Source: Chromera velia
Lineage: Eukaryota; Sar; Chromeraceae
Reading direction: 5' to 3'
Length of the DNA: 48,335 bases
Assembly (NCBI GenBank): GCA_018398765.1
Contig: JAHBMJ010005556.1
Location: forward strand, 1-48,335
Shown: positions 32,916 through 45,189 of the stretch, one piece after another
Position numbering within the stretch: the stretch's first letter is position 1
How the letters are laid out: each line of letters opens with the position of its first letter
Notes under the pieces: generated by a model
What the model saw: the letters and a program-made list of their open reading frames with translations, nothing else
Told to the model about the DNA's origin: nothing
Databases searched by the model: none
Translations under genes and position numbers: made by a program

Positions 32916-35900
32916 CAGAGAGAGAGCAAGGCAGACGCGACCATACAACACAAACAAAGAGAAGGAGACTCAAGAAGAGGCTGCATGGTAGTCGATAGGG
33001 CTGCCTGCCATCACCATGCAAAGTCTCCCATGCAAATCATTCATTTCATTTCATGCGGACACAGACAGAAGACAGAGAGGCTACCTGCATTGCGACTTTG
33101 AACCAATTCGAGTGTCTTCCAGGCTGTGTATTGAAAACGTACTAGATGTTTCGCAAAAATGCACTGCAGAAACACAGGCAGTCAGCCTGCCTGCCCGACT
33201 GTCTGATTAATCAATCGATAGGCTGTCTGCCCGACTTTCGACGTTGACTTACTGTCCGCCTGCAAGCCTGCCTGCCTACCTGACTGCCTCCCTGCCTAAC
33301 TGACTGCCTGCCTGACTACCTTCCTGCCTAACTGACTGCCTGCCTGACTACCTTCCTGCCTAACTGGCTGACTGCCCGACTGCCTCCCTGCCTAACTGAC
33401 TGCCTGCCTGACAACCTGCTGCCTAACTGACTGACTGCCCGCCTGCCTAACTGACAGACTGCCCGGCTGCCTGCCTAACTGACAGACTGCCCGGCTGCCT
33501 GCCTAACTGACTGACTGCCCGACTGACAGGTTCTGAGTACCCCAGACCCTTCGGGTGGGAGAGGGAGAAGGAGAGAGGTCCGGAGACCCCCTTGAAGCTC
33601 ATCGGACCGAAGGCATGCACAGCAGGGGGGGCCTGAGGGGCGTGGGGGGGCCCTTGTGAACCTTGCTGGTTGTTCTGGTGAATCTGCATCTGCATGCGGG
33701 AACCCTGCACGACCGCACTCTGGGCATGAGGGTACATGTGATGGACAGGGCTTCCCCCCGCACCGTTCAGATCCTCAAACGCAGACTCTGGAACCCCCAT
33801 CAGGTTCCTCCTGTCCCCTTCCAACCGCCCTCTCTGTGCGCTGTTTGCTCGGGGCTGATGAGGAGGGTGGAGGCCGTAGGGGAACTGAGCATGGGTGTAG
33901 AGGGCGGAGTGGTAGAGGCCCCATGCCGCGTCCATCCGCATCCTCTCGGCACTCACCCTCCCGGCAGTGAGATGATCAGGTGCGGCTACCCTAATCTCTG
34001 CTGGGGCTCTGAGGTCTTCTCGGCTCCCCCCAGAGGGACGACGGTGGAGCCCCTTCTCTTTCTGGGGTTGGGCTGAGGGAGGCTGGGCTGGACGCTCAGG
34101 CTCCTTCTCCTTGAGTGCTTTCTTGTTCACCTGCTGCGAAGAAGAGGAAGAGAGGGGCACTTTCTGTGCAGCAGCAGGGAGGGGCACCCCCCTGCTGCTC
34201 TTGGCTGCGTGGGCGGGCGGGAGACGGCTCTTTGACCCAGAGCGTCGTGCAGTTTCTTCTGCTGCTGTGGCTGCTGCACAGACAGCCGAGCGAGTAGAGG
34301 CAGAAGCGGCACTCAGATTCCTCCGGGGCCGTTGAGTGGTTAGGTCAAGAGACGAAGACACAGAATCTTTGCTGTTCCACGCCCGCGTGCCCCTCACTCT
34401 CTTTTCTTTCTCTTTCATTCCCCCCGAAAGCGGCCGCCGTTCAGGCAAAACCACAGGGGGGCGCGTCTCTTCTTCTGTCTCCCCCCTCTTTTTCTGGTTG
34501 GCAGCATCCTTCTGGCTGAAGCTTTGCGCAGCGGCTTGAGCCAGGCGGGGAACAGATGAGTGACTCTGGCTGCTGGCGCCTGTGAAGGCCCCGGGACCGG
34601 GACGTCGGCCTCCCTCTGAGGAGGACGAAGAGTGAACCCCCCTCTCCCCCTTCTTCAGTTTCAGCTTCGCACCAGCAGGATCTGACCCTGCTGTAGTAGC
34701 ACTGCCTGTAGCGGTCTTGACGAGGGACCGAGAAGTGACGGGAGGCGCAGCTGCCGCGTCGCTTGACTGGTCGGGATCGGAGGGGGAGAAGGGAAAGGCG
34801 GAAGGAGACGGAGACGGTGAAGGAGGGGGTGCGGCGTTTGCATGACGGCCGAGGTGGAGATTGGCAGCCCTTGCTCTCTGTGTGGCTGCATTTGGCTTTG
34901 GGAGGGCTGCCTGGTCTATTTTGTTGATCAGGGGCTCTCCGTACGTCAGCGGGAGGGGAGGGATCCCCTGTGACTGAGCTTGCGCTTGTCTCCGTGCAGC
35001 TAGCTTTCTCTCCTCACTCAGACGCTCTCTCTCCTTGAGAGGAGGATAGGAAACGGGGGCGGGAGCAGAGGTGGAGGTGGAAGCTGACAAGATAGTGGAG
35101 GGAAGAATCCGTTGGTTTGGTCTTGGCTGCACGCGGTGGGAGAAAGGGAGTGAGTGGTCGGGAACCTTTGTGGCGTTTCCTTTGGTCGTCTTCGGTTTGG
35201 GCAGAACCTGTTCTTGGGTTCGTTTCAGGCTGTGCACTCGTCCTCCACCCGTCTCTTCGTCAACCTTGTCGTTGACCTTGGTCTCCACCTCTGCTCCCTC
35301 TGCCTCCGCCATTTGGATCTCATCACGAAGAGAGAGGGGGGAGCTCGGAGCTTCGGCGTCTCTCTGCTTCTGTGTGCGGGTTGCGTTGGTGTGTTCGAAA
35401 ATGGGAGAGAGGGGGCAGCCTCCTCGATTGGGTCTGTCTGCTGAGTTTTTCTGGTTGGTGTCCACGGAGGGACCCTTCTCGTGTGGGGAAGAGGCAACGA
35501 GAGGGGGGATCTGCATCTGGACGGGGCTCTTCGTCTGCTGATCGGAGAAAGTCAAGGAGACGCCGTTGCGGGGGGCCATGGAGATCCCCTCGGAGATCTC
35601 GGAAGGACTGGGGGGCTCTGCATCTGCATCTCTCTCCCTCTGCCCGGAAGGGGTCGCGCTCCGTCTCTCGGGGGTTCGTTCTGCATTCGATTTTTGATCA
35701 ATTGAGACACACACGCAAGCAAGATCTAACAGGCACCTTGAGCAATATCATGATCAAGCATTGTCGCAGTGTAAACTTGTGAAAAGAATTGGTAAATTTT
35801 CGGTTAGTCCAAGTGGCATTCGTTCGTATGTTGATCAGCAGGGAAAGTCAAGCAAGCGTATGAATTGTCTTTCTGAAGGTCAGCGAGACAACAAGCATGA

Positions 35901-36263
35901 GGAAGAAACCAAGCTCGGACTTGTGCTTTTCTCTCTTTGTCTTCAGAATACCTTTTTGCTGCTGCTGACAAGATAGAGATAGACGATGCATGGTGTGGCT
36001 TCGGGCTGTTGCATGGGCTCTCTCATCCATCTGCCTTTTCTTTCTTTCTTTCGGTGTATTCGTTCTGGAACCACAGAGAGAGCCCGCCCAGTGAGCATCG
36101 AATCCGAAATCTTTCCTTTCACCGCAAACGACGGAGATTAGCAACGAAAGAAGAGAAAAGAGAGAAAGGAAGAATGCCAGGGAGAACATCGAAAGGGAAC
36201 AGAGAGAGGAAAGAAAGGAGAAAGATAAAGAAAAAAGAAAGAAAGAAAGAAAGAAAGAAAGAC

Positions 36264-36294
<31 letters not shown>

Positions 36295-36318
36295 CAGAAA
36301 GAAAGAAAGAAAGAAGGA

Positions 36319-36350
<32 letters not shown>

Positions 36351-36358
36351 CAGACAAA

Positions 36359-36390
<32 letters not shown>

Positions 36391-36415
36391 GAGAAAGAAA
36401 GAAAGAAAGAAAGAG

Positions 36416-36454
<39 letters not shown>

Positions 36455-36909
36455 AAGAAAGAAAGAAAGACCAACCAAGCACCGTATCGAGGTCCGATGA
36501 CACCCCTCCCAATGACGATGTCATCCGCCCTCCATGCAGTTGAGCACGATGTCCGGACTCCCCCTCCTTTTCTCTTTCCTTCCACCCTTCAGAGCTTCTC
36601 CTCAGGCGCTGGATCTCCTCCTGAAGCTGTGCGACTTCTTCCTCGTGCTGTTGCTGCTCCAACACCAGACGCGCGCCCAATTCCACACGCGCAGCCTCAG
36701 CAGCAGCTGCACGACAACAAACAAACAAACAGCCTCAAGGGCGTTCGCTACATCAATCACATATACTCATTAATCGCCCGAAATCACCAGCAGACGTCTC
36801 GACGGATTGCACGCAGTCTCTCTCAATCGTGAGATCGATTCAACTCAACTCAGCACCACACAAAGAAAAGAAAGCCTCGACAGAGGGTCCAAAAAGCAAC
36901 AGGGAGGGA

Positions 36910-36953
<44 letters not shown>

Positions 36954-39287
36954 AAATCGAGGAGTCCACCATGAACCAGCCAGCAGCTGTGAAAAAACAC
37001 CCCAGCGAGGTTCGGAGAAGCAGGAGAGGGGGGGCAAGCCCTGCGGTCGGTCTCTTTTAACACGCTCTTCAAGCTCTGCCTCACCTTTCGCCATTCAGAT
37101 GCCAAGGCAAGGCATGTAAAGAGGAGATGATCAGAGAAGAACGAAACAGCCGACAGAAAGGGGACTTGGGAAGGGTCACAGAATGCTCCAAAAGAAAGGG
37201 TCTCTTTTGAATCTTCGGAAGACCTCACTGTCTCTCCGTCTCCGTAGAAGAAAGACTGTTCTGACCGACGTACCCTTCTTTTCCTTCTCCAGTTCGCTTC
37301 GTCGCATCATCACTGCCGGGGACGCGCCTGCCATCACCCCCCTGTCCCTCTCTTTGCATGCCGTCTCCTCCTGGCTGGTTCCACCTTGCTCTTGTCTTCT
37401 CGCCTTCTGCAGCTGCATGACGCACGCAAAGCCGAAGCGAAAAAGCCGAAGGAGACAACACACGAAACAGAGCGCAGCACACGCAAAGCAGATCGGCAGA
37501 ATTCAATCCATGACAGAAAAAAGAGGACCAACGGGCAGGCAAATGCAGACTCCAGCTGCTGCTGAAGAGGGGAGGGGAGGGGAGAGCTCCACTGCCTGTC
37601 TGCCCTTTGTGAACTCCAAAGAGCCAGCAGGAGAGCGAGGAGAGCAAGTGAGTGAGTTGATTGACTGAATATCAGAAAAGGAACAGAATGGGGGCAGAAA
37701 AAGAGACAGAGAGAGGAGAGCAGACAGAGATACGGCGACTTACTTTCTCGACCTCTTCCAGTGCGTCTCTGAGCATGTCTCGCTGTCGGTCGAATTCTGC
37801 CTGGAGACTTTTGTGCTCGTCGTCGAGTGTGCAGAATTCCTGCAGAAGAAAAAAAAAGTCACAACAACATGACACCAAAACAATGTCACACGCAGAAGTT
37901 CATTCTAGCATACAAATGTCGTCGATGCATAAAGAACACGGGGGGACAACCTATACTGCTTGCAGATCTGCGGAAGGGGGGAGAGCGCAAGGTGAAAACG
38001 AGAAAGGGCGTACGATGGAGGCAGTGGAAGAAATCACTCAGAGAAGACCGAGGAAAGGGAGGGAAGGGAAGAAGGAGGCATCCGAACATCCTGTCCTGTT
38101 TCCTTCCTTCCCTCCCCCCACACAAGGGAGGCTTCCAGACCGACCGTCCGACCGCCTGACCTGCGTCTCTGTCTTCCACTCGGAAAGCATTCCCTGGAGA
38201 GTACCCTCGAAGATCCTCTTCGCCTCCTCCCGCTCTTCGGACAGGGCGGCGATGCGGTCTTCGAGTTCCTCCCGGGTCTTCTCCAGCTCTCTCTGGCTTG
38301 CCTGCGACCGGACAGAAGAGAGAGAAACGAACATTCGGATACGTTTTTGGAATCTTGGCACTATGGATGGCTGTTATCCCCCATTTTCTTTCCACTCCTT
38401 TCATCTTTCTGATGTGCCTGAAGGGAACAGAGAGAGGGAGATGGAGAAAGACGAGAGCAACCAGCCAAAGAAAGCCACAAGACAAGGAAGGGTTCAGAAG
38501 GAAGGAATCGGGGCTGGCTGGGGGTCTCTAGCCATAGAGGGAGGGCCCTTTGACCGACAGGGAATGACGAAGTGGACGGAGGGCGATTCGATCAACTGGT
38601 GGGTTGGGGACCGCCAAGGCGTGTAAAGGAAAGAACGCAACTGACCCTCGCGAGCATCTCAGAGAGTTCTCTTCTCTTTGCGAGTTCTGCATTCTCCACT
38701 TTTTCCTTCACTCGCTCACACCTCTGCAACCAAACCAGGGCAGGGAAGCAACAGACAAAGCCATGAAAAGCAGTGGACTGATGCATCGGCACAAATCCGA
38801 AGAAACAGGCAAAGAGTAGGAAGGAGACAGCGAAGAGAACCAGTGTTGCGAACAGACGATAGGAGAAGCAAACCCGAAAAAAGTTTTTGAGAACACCAAG
38901 ACTACTACTGCTGCTCTTGTCTGACCTCATCGAGTCTCTGCAACCACTGTGCGTCCCTCTTCGGGCGGAATTCTTCCAGAATGTACCGCTCAGTGGTCGT
39001 TCCGGGAGTCAGAATGGAAGGGGTCCGCTGCGGAGAAGAGACAAGAAAAGAAGAGGTGAGGCAGGCGAAGCTTCCTTCTCTCTTTCTGAGAAAAAAGAAA
39101 CAGAAGGGATCCAAGGAGCAGGCAAGCAACTGACTTGTTTGAGATGTTCGATCCAAGTGTGAGGTGAGAGCATAGGGGAGCAAGCAAACGCCGAGGAAGA
39201 CCCCTGCTTACATTCAGGCGACTTGGGCTTGTTGCTGCTGTTTGGGGTTGCGGAAACTTTATTCGACTGCACGTTTGAGTTCTCCAT
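30598..39287 (-). CDS. Gene C: coiled-coil protein with long Gln/Ser/Pro-rich tail
   Basis: Thirteen exons fit with matching phases: 39287-39135, 39027-38926, 38723-38646, 38301-38161, 37839-37744, 37412-37274, 37084-37001 (uncertain), 36706-36476 (donor uncertain), 35680-33528, 32836-32111, 31743-31509, 31442-31272 and 31019-30598, giving about 1,576 residues. The start is ATG at 39287. Exon 2 begins RTPSILTPGTTTERYILEEF. Exons 3-6 and 8 are heptad-like, Glu/Arg/Leu-rich coiled coil (RELEKTREELEDRIAALSEE, EEEVAQLQEEIQRLRR). From exon 9 on, the protein is disordered: Ser, Pro, Ala and Gln, with a 12-Gln run and aromatic Gly/Gln patches (QQWWASPAY, GEFWVF) that resemble prion-like domains. Many donors are GTCAGN. 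No enzyme motif and no recognised family. It may be a cytoskeletal or RNA-granule scaffold, but that is speculation from composition. Confidence 0.72.
32279..32314 (-). repeat. CAG trinucleotide run encoding 12 Gln in gene C
   Basis: Twelve perfect CTG units on the plus strand read as CAG in the sense of gene C, within exon 10. Perfect units suggest the tract is young or length-variable. Confidence 0.95.
33187..33527. repeat. CTGCCTGCCTAACTGACTGA tandem array in intron 9 of gene C
   Basis: An imperfect array with 4-base substructure (CTGC, CTGA). In the sense of gene C each unit reads GTCAGTTAGGCAGG, so it repeats the GTCAGT hexamer of the adjoining donor site at 33527. Confidence 0.9.
36231..36470. 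repeat. GAAA tetranucleotide microsatellite, intronic in gene C
   Basis: About 240 bases of polypurine (GAAA)n with GACA and GAGA interruptions. In the sense of gene C it is a long pyrimidine tract downstream of the exon at 36706-36476. Poly-Lys or poly-Phe/Leu frames here are artefacts. Confidence 0.95.
36912..36951. repeat. GA microsatellite in an intron of gene C
   Basis: About 20 GA dinucleotides, intronic between the candidate exons 37084-37001 and 36706-36476. Confidence 0.9.
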
Positions 39288-39810
39288 GTTGGCTAGGAAT
39301 CTTTCCAGCGACGATGGTGGAAAGCTGACCGAACGCCTGTTCTCTCAAAAGCCTGAGAGCACTGCTGAGATCTTGCGAGAACCCTCGAGACGAGTCCAAG
39401 AAGATTCCAGCGAGTCGATCGATCCAGAGACAAAAAATTCAACACCAAAGTCCCCGGCGAAAACCAGATCAAATAGGATCAAATTACAACACAGGCGGTC
39501 TCACGCCTCCAACGTCAGCTCTTCAAGTCACAGAATCTCATCACAACTGCGACTTCAAACAGTTGGAAAAGGCTGAATATGGGAGGCTTTGTGGCGTTCT
39601 ACTTTTCGAGATTGCAGAAGGCACCTGACGATTTCGTATCGCGATTTCGTGCTGCCCCGGCAATCCCCGGCATATGCCCCATGCAGGATGCCACTTCCAC
39701 AGGCTCCAGTGGCATGCCGGGGCCCAGCAAAAAATCGTCTGGACCAAAGCCTCTTAGTATTAATCCTCAGGGCCGTCTTGCAAAAAGACTGTCTGGAGTC
39801 TGGACGATGA
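39288..39810. other. Upstream region of gene C
   Basis: Contains GATCAAATAGGATCAAAT at 39467-39484, an exact 18-base match to 25291-25308. Both lie upstream of a minus-strand gene. Two plus-strand frames (39223-39576 and 39579-39848) are open but lack supporting composition or context. No core promoter element was identified. Confidence 0.4.
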
Positions 39811-39935
39811 AAATGAAAAGACTATCATGCAAACAGACAGAAAGATAGAAGTGGAGAGTTCGTTATTCAAGCACGAAAGATGAAAGTGAAGAGAAGTTTA
39901 ATGTTTGCGTGTTTATCTTCATAGATGGGAGTTCT
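39811..39935. repeat. Short relic of the 38-base minisatellite
   Basis: About two units containing CATGCAAACAGACAGAAAGA, followed by a right flank (TTCAAGCACGAAAGATGAAA through GTGTTTATCTTCAT) that matches the right edge of the larger array at 41225-41300. Confidence 0.8.
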
Positions 39936-40539
39936 GGTTTATTCTTATACTATTCCACAACCATTCATAACTATTCAAACCATTTTAAGTTCTATCATTT
40001 TTTTTTTTTGAAAGTTTTTTATCTATCTTTATCAAAGTATTCAAAATTTGGCAAATTATCCATAATGGTATATAAATTATAACTGAAATTACGTAAGTTT
40101 ACATATTTTTTTTTTTTTTGTTTCTATCTCTAACTTTATATGTCAAGCTACAAATGGGGCTTTGAATAAACATAAATCTTCTTGGTTTTCCTACTAAATC
40201 TCTCCCCAACAAGAATTTTACAGAAACGTAAACTCACAATGTATTGCTATGGTGAATATCTTGAAAATTCTGCTAGAAATTCCTCGTGAGGGAGTCTTTG
40301 TTGTTTTTTGTTCAAATGTTGTAAACTCTATCCTCCATCCTCCTCCAAATGATTCTGCTTTAAATTTCACATTTTATGAAGGAAAACATTCTCTGTGGTC
40401 CAGGAAAAGCCAGCATGCAAGCATATGAAAACAGAAAAGAAAACCAGAGAAATGAAACTGGAACAGACGTCAGCTTTTGTACGGAATTATCAACCAGACG
40501 AGATTTAGAGCATATTGTTTGTTCCAATGAGGGGTCATA
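39936..40539. other. AT-rich spacer between the two minisatellite arrays
   Basis: Long T runs at about 40000 and 40110, with stops in every frame. No gene was seen. Confidence 0.6.
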
Positions 40540-41300
40540 CACGCAGACAGACAAGAAAGATGAAGACTGAAAGGTCGTTATGTGAAGAGACGAGGAAGAT
40601 GAAAGTGAAGCGGACTTTCTGCAAGCAGACGGGCTAGCAGATAGGATGAAACTGGAGAGGCCCTTAACACGCAGGCAGGAAAGATGGAAGCTAGCGGAAA
40701 GTAGTCATGCAAGCCGGCAAGATAGACAAAAGTGGAGAGTCGTCATGTTCGACAGCGCACGACAGAAGAAAGTAGAGACCCACCAAGCAAGCAAAAAAGA
40801 AAGATGGNNNNNNNNNNNNNNNNNNNNNNNNNNNNCATGCAAACAGACAGAAAGATGAAAGTGGAGAGGCCGTCATGCAAACAGACAGAAAGATGGAAGT
40901 GGAGAGGCCGTCAGGCAAACAGACAGAAAGAACGATGGAAGTGGAGAGGCTTCATGCAAACAGACAGAAAGATGGAAGTGGAGAGGCTGTCGTGCAAACA
41001 CTGTCAGACAGAAAGATGAAAGTGGAGAGGCCGTCATGCAAAGAGACAGAAAGATGAAAGTGGAGAGGCCGTCACGCAAACAGACAGAAAGATGAAAGTG
41101 GAGAGGCCGCCATGCAAACAGACAGAAAGATGAAAGTGGAGAGGCCGTCATGTAAACAGACAGAAAGATGGAAGTGGAGAGACCGTCATGCAAAGAGACA
41201 GAAAGAACGATGGAAGTGGAGAGGCCGTCATTCAAGCAGGAAAGGTGAAAGTGGAGAGAAGTTCAAGGTCTGCGTGTTTATCTTCATATAGGACTTCTGG
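40540..41300. repeat. 38-base minisatellite with assembly gap
   Basis: The unit reads GTCATGCAAACAGACAGAAA then GATGAAAGTGGAGAGGCC, 38 bases (for example starts at 40872 and 40910). Units are similar from about 40836 to 41230 and degenerate at 40540-40800. 28 N bases at 40808-40835 interrupt the array, so its true length is unknown. Ser/Leu/Phe-rich frames across it on the minus strand are artefacts. Confidence 0.9.
40808..40835. other. Sequence gap (28 N)
   Basis: A run of N inside the minisatellite, probably an unresolved repeat length. Confidence 0.99.
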
Positions 41301-42390
41301 CCTGAAGATTTGATCCTCTCACCACGTGTCCAGACAGAAGCTTGATTGAACTGTGTATGCAGAGTTCGTAGCAAGGTCAGTCAAAAAGCTGCTGCTTAGC
41401 TGTATGCACAGACGCAGGATTGACTGCAAATTTGGACCTACTGGTGGGCCTGTTACCTCCATCCTGCAGATGTACAGGAGAATATGCAGCTATGTCTGTC
41501 CCATACCAGTTCTTTTTTGCCATCGAAGATCCTATAGCTTAATTGAATGCATTGGCGTGGCCGAGATCGATCTTGTGCCATGAACTGGCGTCCCGCAATG
41601 TCCCGCACATATTGCTTGAGGGGCACGTTTCTCTCTGCATGTTGTGCGGAGGGATGGATTATTTTCTCGCGACCGTTCGCACGGAGCCCGCCATGCGTGA
41701 CGGATGGGTGTCGCGATCAGGCTTCACTCGCGCGCGTTACCCTTTGAGCCAGGTCGCGGGGGGGCGGGCGTGTACAGAGCTAGACAAGAACCGAGGCCCT
41801 GGGCCCCGGCACCCGGGCGCCGGTCGCGGATCGGAAACACGGGGCCATCCGCGGCCGGGCCGCCGGGGCCCTTCATACTGAATCCCGCGCACGTGCATCA
41901 GTCACAATTGCATACAAACTCTCACTCTACAGCTAGTGCACTTTCAAATCAAGTTTTGATCAATCTCTTCTGACTTTATAATGGGAAGTCCATTTCTGAC
42001 ATTCACCTATGCAGCTGTGGACGCTCTGAATGGCGAAGCGTACTAGTTTTTCTTATATACTCAATTTTTCTGATCATATCTGATCAGTAATAGATTTAAT
42101 ATGCTCACTTACTGAATAATGTAATGAGACAACTGTAACCATATGAAAATTTAATTAATTATAATTAACTGTAAACTAGACTCGCTAAAAGTGTGAGATT
42201 ACGCGACATTTACTTTTATTAATTTTTATGTTTACAAAAAGCATGAAGCTGCATGATTAATTTTTTTTTAACGTTACGTTTGTTGCATCTTTTCTGTCGT
42301 TTCTTCTCGAGCCTCAAATTTTTATAACTATTTGTAACAAAGACTCGTATGCAGTCTCCCTGAAACAAGATGGATCGATAAAGGAGTTAA
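41301..42390. other. Intergenic DNA: GC-rich patch then AT-rich tract
   Basis: Positions 41690-41885 are very GC-rich (GGGCCCCGG, GCGGCCGGGCCGCCGGGGCCC). Positions 41930-42360 are AT-rich with stops in all frames. The GC patch shares CCTGGGCCCC with the patch near 47248. No gene was recognised. Confidence 0.5.
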
Positions 42391-45123
42391 TTACAGGAGG
42401 TGTTCTTCAGCGGCTAGCCGGAGGACGGCAGCTTCCAGTTCCGACTCCATTTCCATCCCCACGCCTGCACACGTACACTCATGGACAAATAAAGATACAT
42501 ACGTACATACATACATTGCAAGGACGACACCGGAGATTGCTCACATTCAGCCGCCTGAGAACAGAAGGGAGTACAGGGGTGGCGCACAAAAAACGTTTTT
42601 TTTGAAATGGTTGGAAACAAATGGGAAGGGAAGGGAAGAGAAGGAAAGGGAAACGATCTGCCTGACACCACAAGAGAGAAGAAGTGTCGACGGGTTTTTT
42701 TGTCTTCGACGTGGACGAGCATGAAACACCCAAAAATCCGCACAATGATAAAAAGGAAAATGATTCACAATCCTTTTTCTGTGAAGGGACAGGACACTTG
42801 CCAGGAAGATTCAAGAATGGACAACAACCGAAGGAAACACTGGCCAGAAAGCATGTGGATAAACATAGATCTGATCGGACAGAGGGAGGAAAACAAATGG
42901 ATGGGCACTATTGATGGTGAGGGTTCAGGTTCTGCAGGCACTGGCAAAAAAAAATTCTCACGACTACGACGCAGACACGCAGACTTTCCAGTCTGTTCCT
43001 GAATCGTCACCCCCAAAAAAAGAAAAGAAAAAAAGAAACAGTTCCAAACCACCTACCCACCCACCCACTGACCAGCGCATGCCAATCCCAGAGCCCTTTG
43101 TGAGACGGCATCTTGAAGGTTCCAGGACGAGAGCCGCGACCCGCTCAGGTGCCTCTCTCGGAGTTCCACAAATTTTTCGAATCTATTCCTGGAAAATTTA
43201 AAGGGGGGAGGGGAGAGGACGTGAAAAACATGCAGAAAGGAACACACACAAGAACCGCTCATCCAATTTGACCTTTGATTCTTGCTTTATCATGTAACAT
43301 CATTTCTGCGCTTATTCCTTTCTTTCCTGCAAGTCTGGGATTTTTTTGTGTGTGCAGATTCTTTCGGGAACGGAGGCAGATGGTCTTGCATTTTCTCTCC
43401 AGAAAGCAGTGTTCGTGTTGGAGTCTTCATGTGGATTTCTTTCTTTGAATGCAAAAACAGTCTACTCGAACCTGAGTGACTGAGTCAGTGAACAAGTAAG
43501 TTGACTGAGATAGTTGATCGAGGAAGAAAGGAAACAGCCGGTTGGTCATCAAATAGAGGAATGAATGTCCACACCGAAGAGACGCAGGAAATCGAAAAGA
43601 AAAGACACCTCCCTTTTCCTCTCTCCACCTGTAATTTTCCACCCGATCCACAGCTGATTTCGGGAGCGTCTTCCCCTCCCTCTCTCCTTGTCCAATACCG
43701 TACAATCCCATTCTGGAGGGAGAGGGAGAGGGAACGTCTCCCCCCGAAAGAAAGAGCTCTCTTTCCAGGGAACCCCCCACTGCACCTCCAGGAAGGGTGC
43801 CCACCTCCCCCAACCGCATTGACACTCCAACTACACCAGAGGACACACCCCTCCCCCCCCCCCCCCNCCCCTCGACTCGAGGCGCTTCATCATGAAATCC
43901 CTCCACCAAGGGCTCTCCTCCTCTTTCTCTGCCACATCATCTCCATGGGAACCTTGGACTTTCTCCTTCTCCCCCTGTGCTTTTGACAAAAACGGTACAG
44001 CATTGGCTCGAGAAGCAGAAGGGGGACGGTTCACCATCGGCTCCCTCTCTCTGACCACCTCAGGAGGATAGGGAGGAGAAGAGACACACCACGGGTGGTC
44101 GGAGGGCCGGACAGCATCTGCACCTGGGTCAAACCACCCATCCCCTTCTCCAGTCTCTTCTTGGGAATTCTGCTGCTGCTGTTGGGGAATTCGTGTTTGG
44201 GGAATCCCCGCAGGCTGTCGTTGTTGGCTTTGTGTGGGGGGGGAAGGACTGTGGTTGTGGGATTTTGATGCTGAGGAGGCGAGGACATTCTCTGTGAGGA
44301 GACGGGAGACGCGCTTGTCGGAAGCTTCGGATTCTGCCAGAGCCTGCCGAGCTACTTGCTGGAGGTCAGCAAGGAGAGCTGCCTCGAATTCTCTGTCTTT
44401 TTGTCTTTCCTTCCTGTCCCCTTTTCTTGCTCTGACATTGGCAGATCGCTGTCTGTGTCTTTCTCTTCCCCGTCTCCTTTGTTTCTCAGACGCAGAAGAG
44501 GAGGCAGAGTCAGAGTCAGAGGAAGTGGAGGCAGACTGCTCTCTTTCTCTTCGTCTTCGTCTGTGTTGCGGCAATCTTCTTCGATCCTTCCCCCTTTGCC
44601 TGGGTCCTTCTTCTCCTTTCCTTTCAATTTGTCTTCTGTCTCTCTCCCCCTCAATCCTCAAAGCTGCCTGTGTCTGTCCATCTCTCATTCTGGTCTTTTC
44701 CTCTTCCCTTCCGTCTTCCTCTGTGTCCGTCTCTTCAGACGAGGAAGAATCAGATGTTTCACATGAAGATTCAGAAGAATCTGACTGCTCAGAATGGCTC
44801 TCAGGGGGGGGCACAGAGATCACAGGGCCCCTCAGAAAACCCAAAGAGGCTCCGTCTGACGCCTCCATCTGAGCACCACTTGGGGGAGGAAACGGCAAAG
44901 GGGAAGGCTCCGATGCCCCCCCTGCTCTCCTCTTGGCCGCAGTCTCTTGCTGCAGCCTTGCTTCTGCGAATAGCGTGGCAGGAAGAGAGAAAAGAGGAGT
45001 GGAGTCCAATGGTAGACTGAGTCAATCAGAAAAGAAAGAAAGCGATGACAAGAATGCATGCACAAAGAACATAAAAGTGGCTTCGCAACACAAGAATGAA
45101 CCCGAAGAGAGACACCCACACAG

Positions 45124-45189
<66 letters not shown>

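Noticed and set aside
36119-36500. Lys/Glu-rich plus-strand and Phe/Leu/Ser-rich minus-strand ORFs
   Set aside because: They are produced by the GAAA microsatellite inside an intron of gene C.
42765-42951. Extra exon of gene D with acceptor near 42951
   Set aside because: The phase fits, but the frame would end in a stop at 42765. The exon at 42464-42391 gives a far more protein-like terminus in the required phase.
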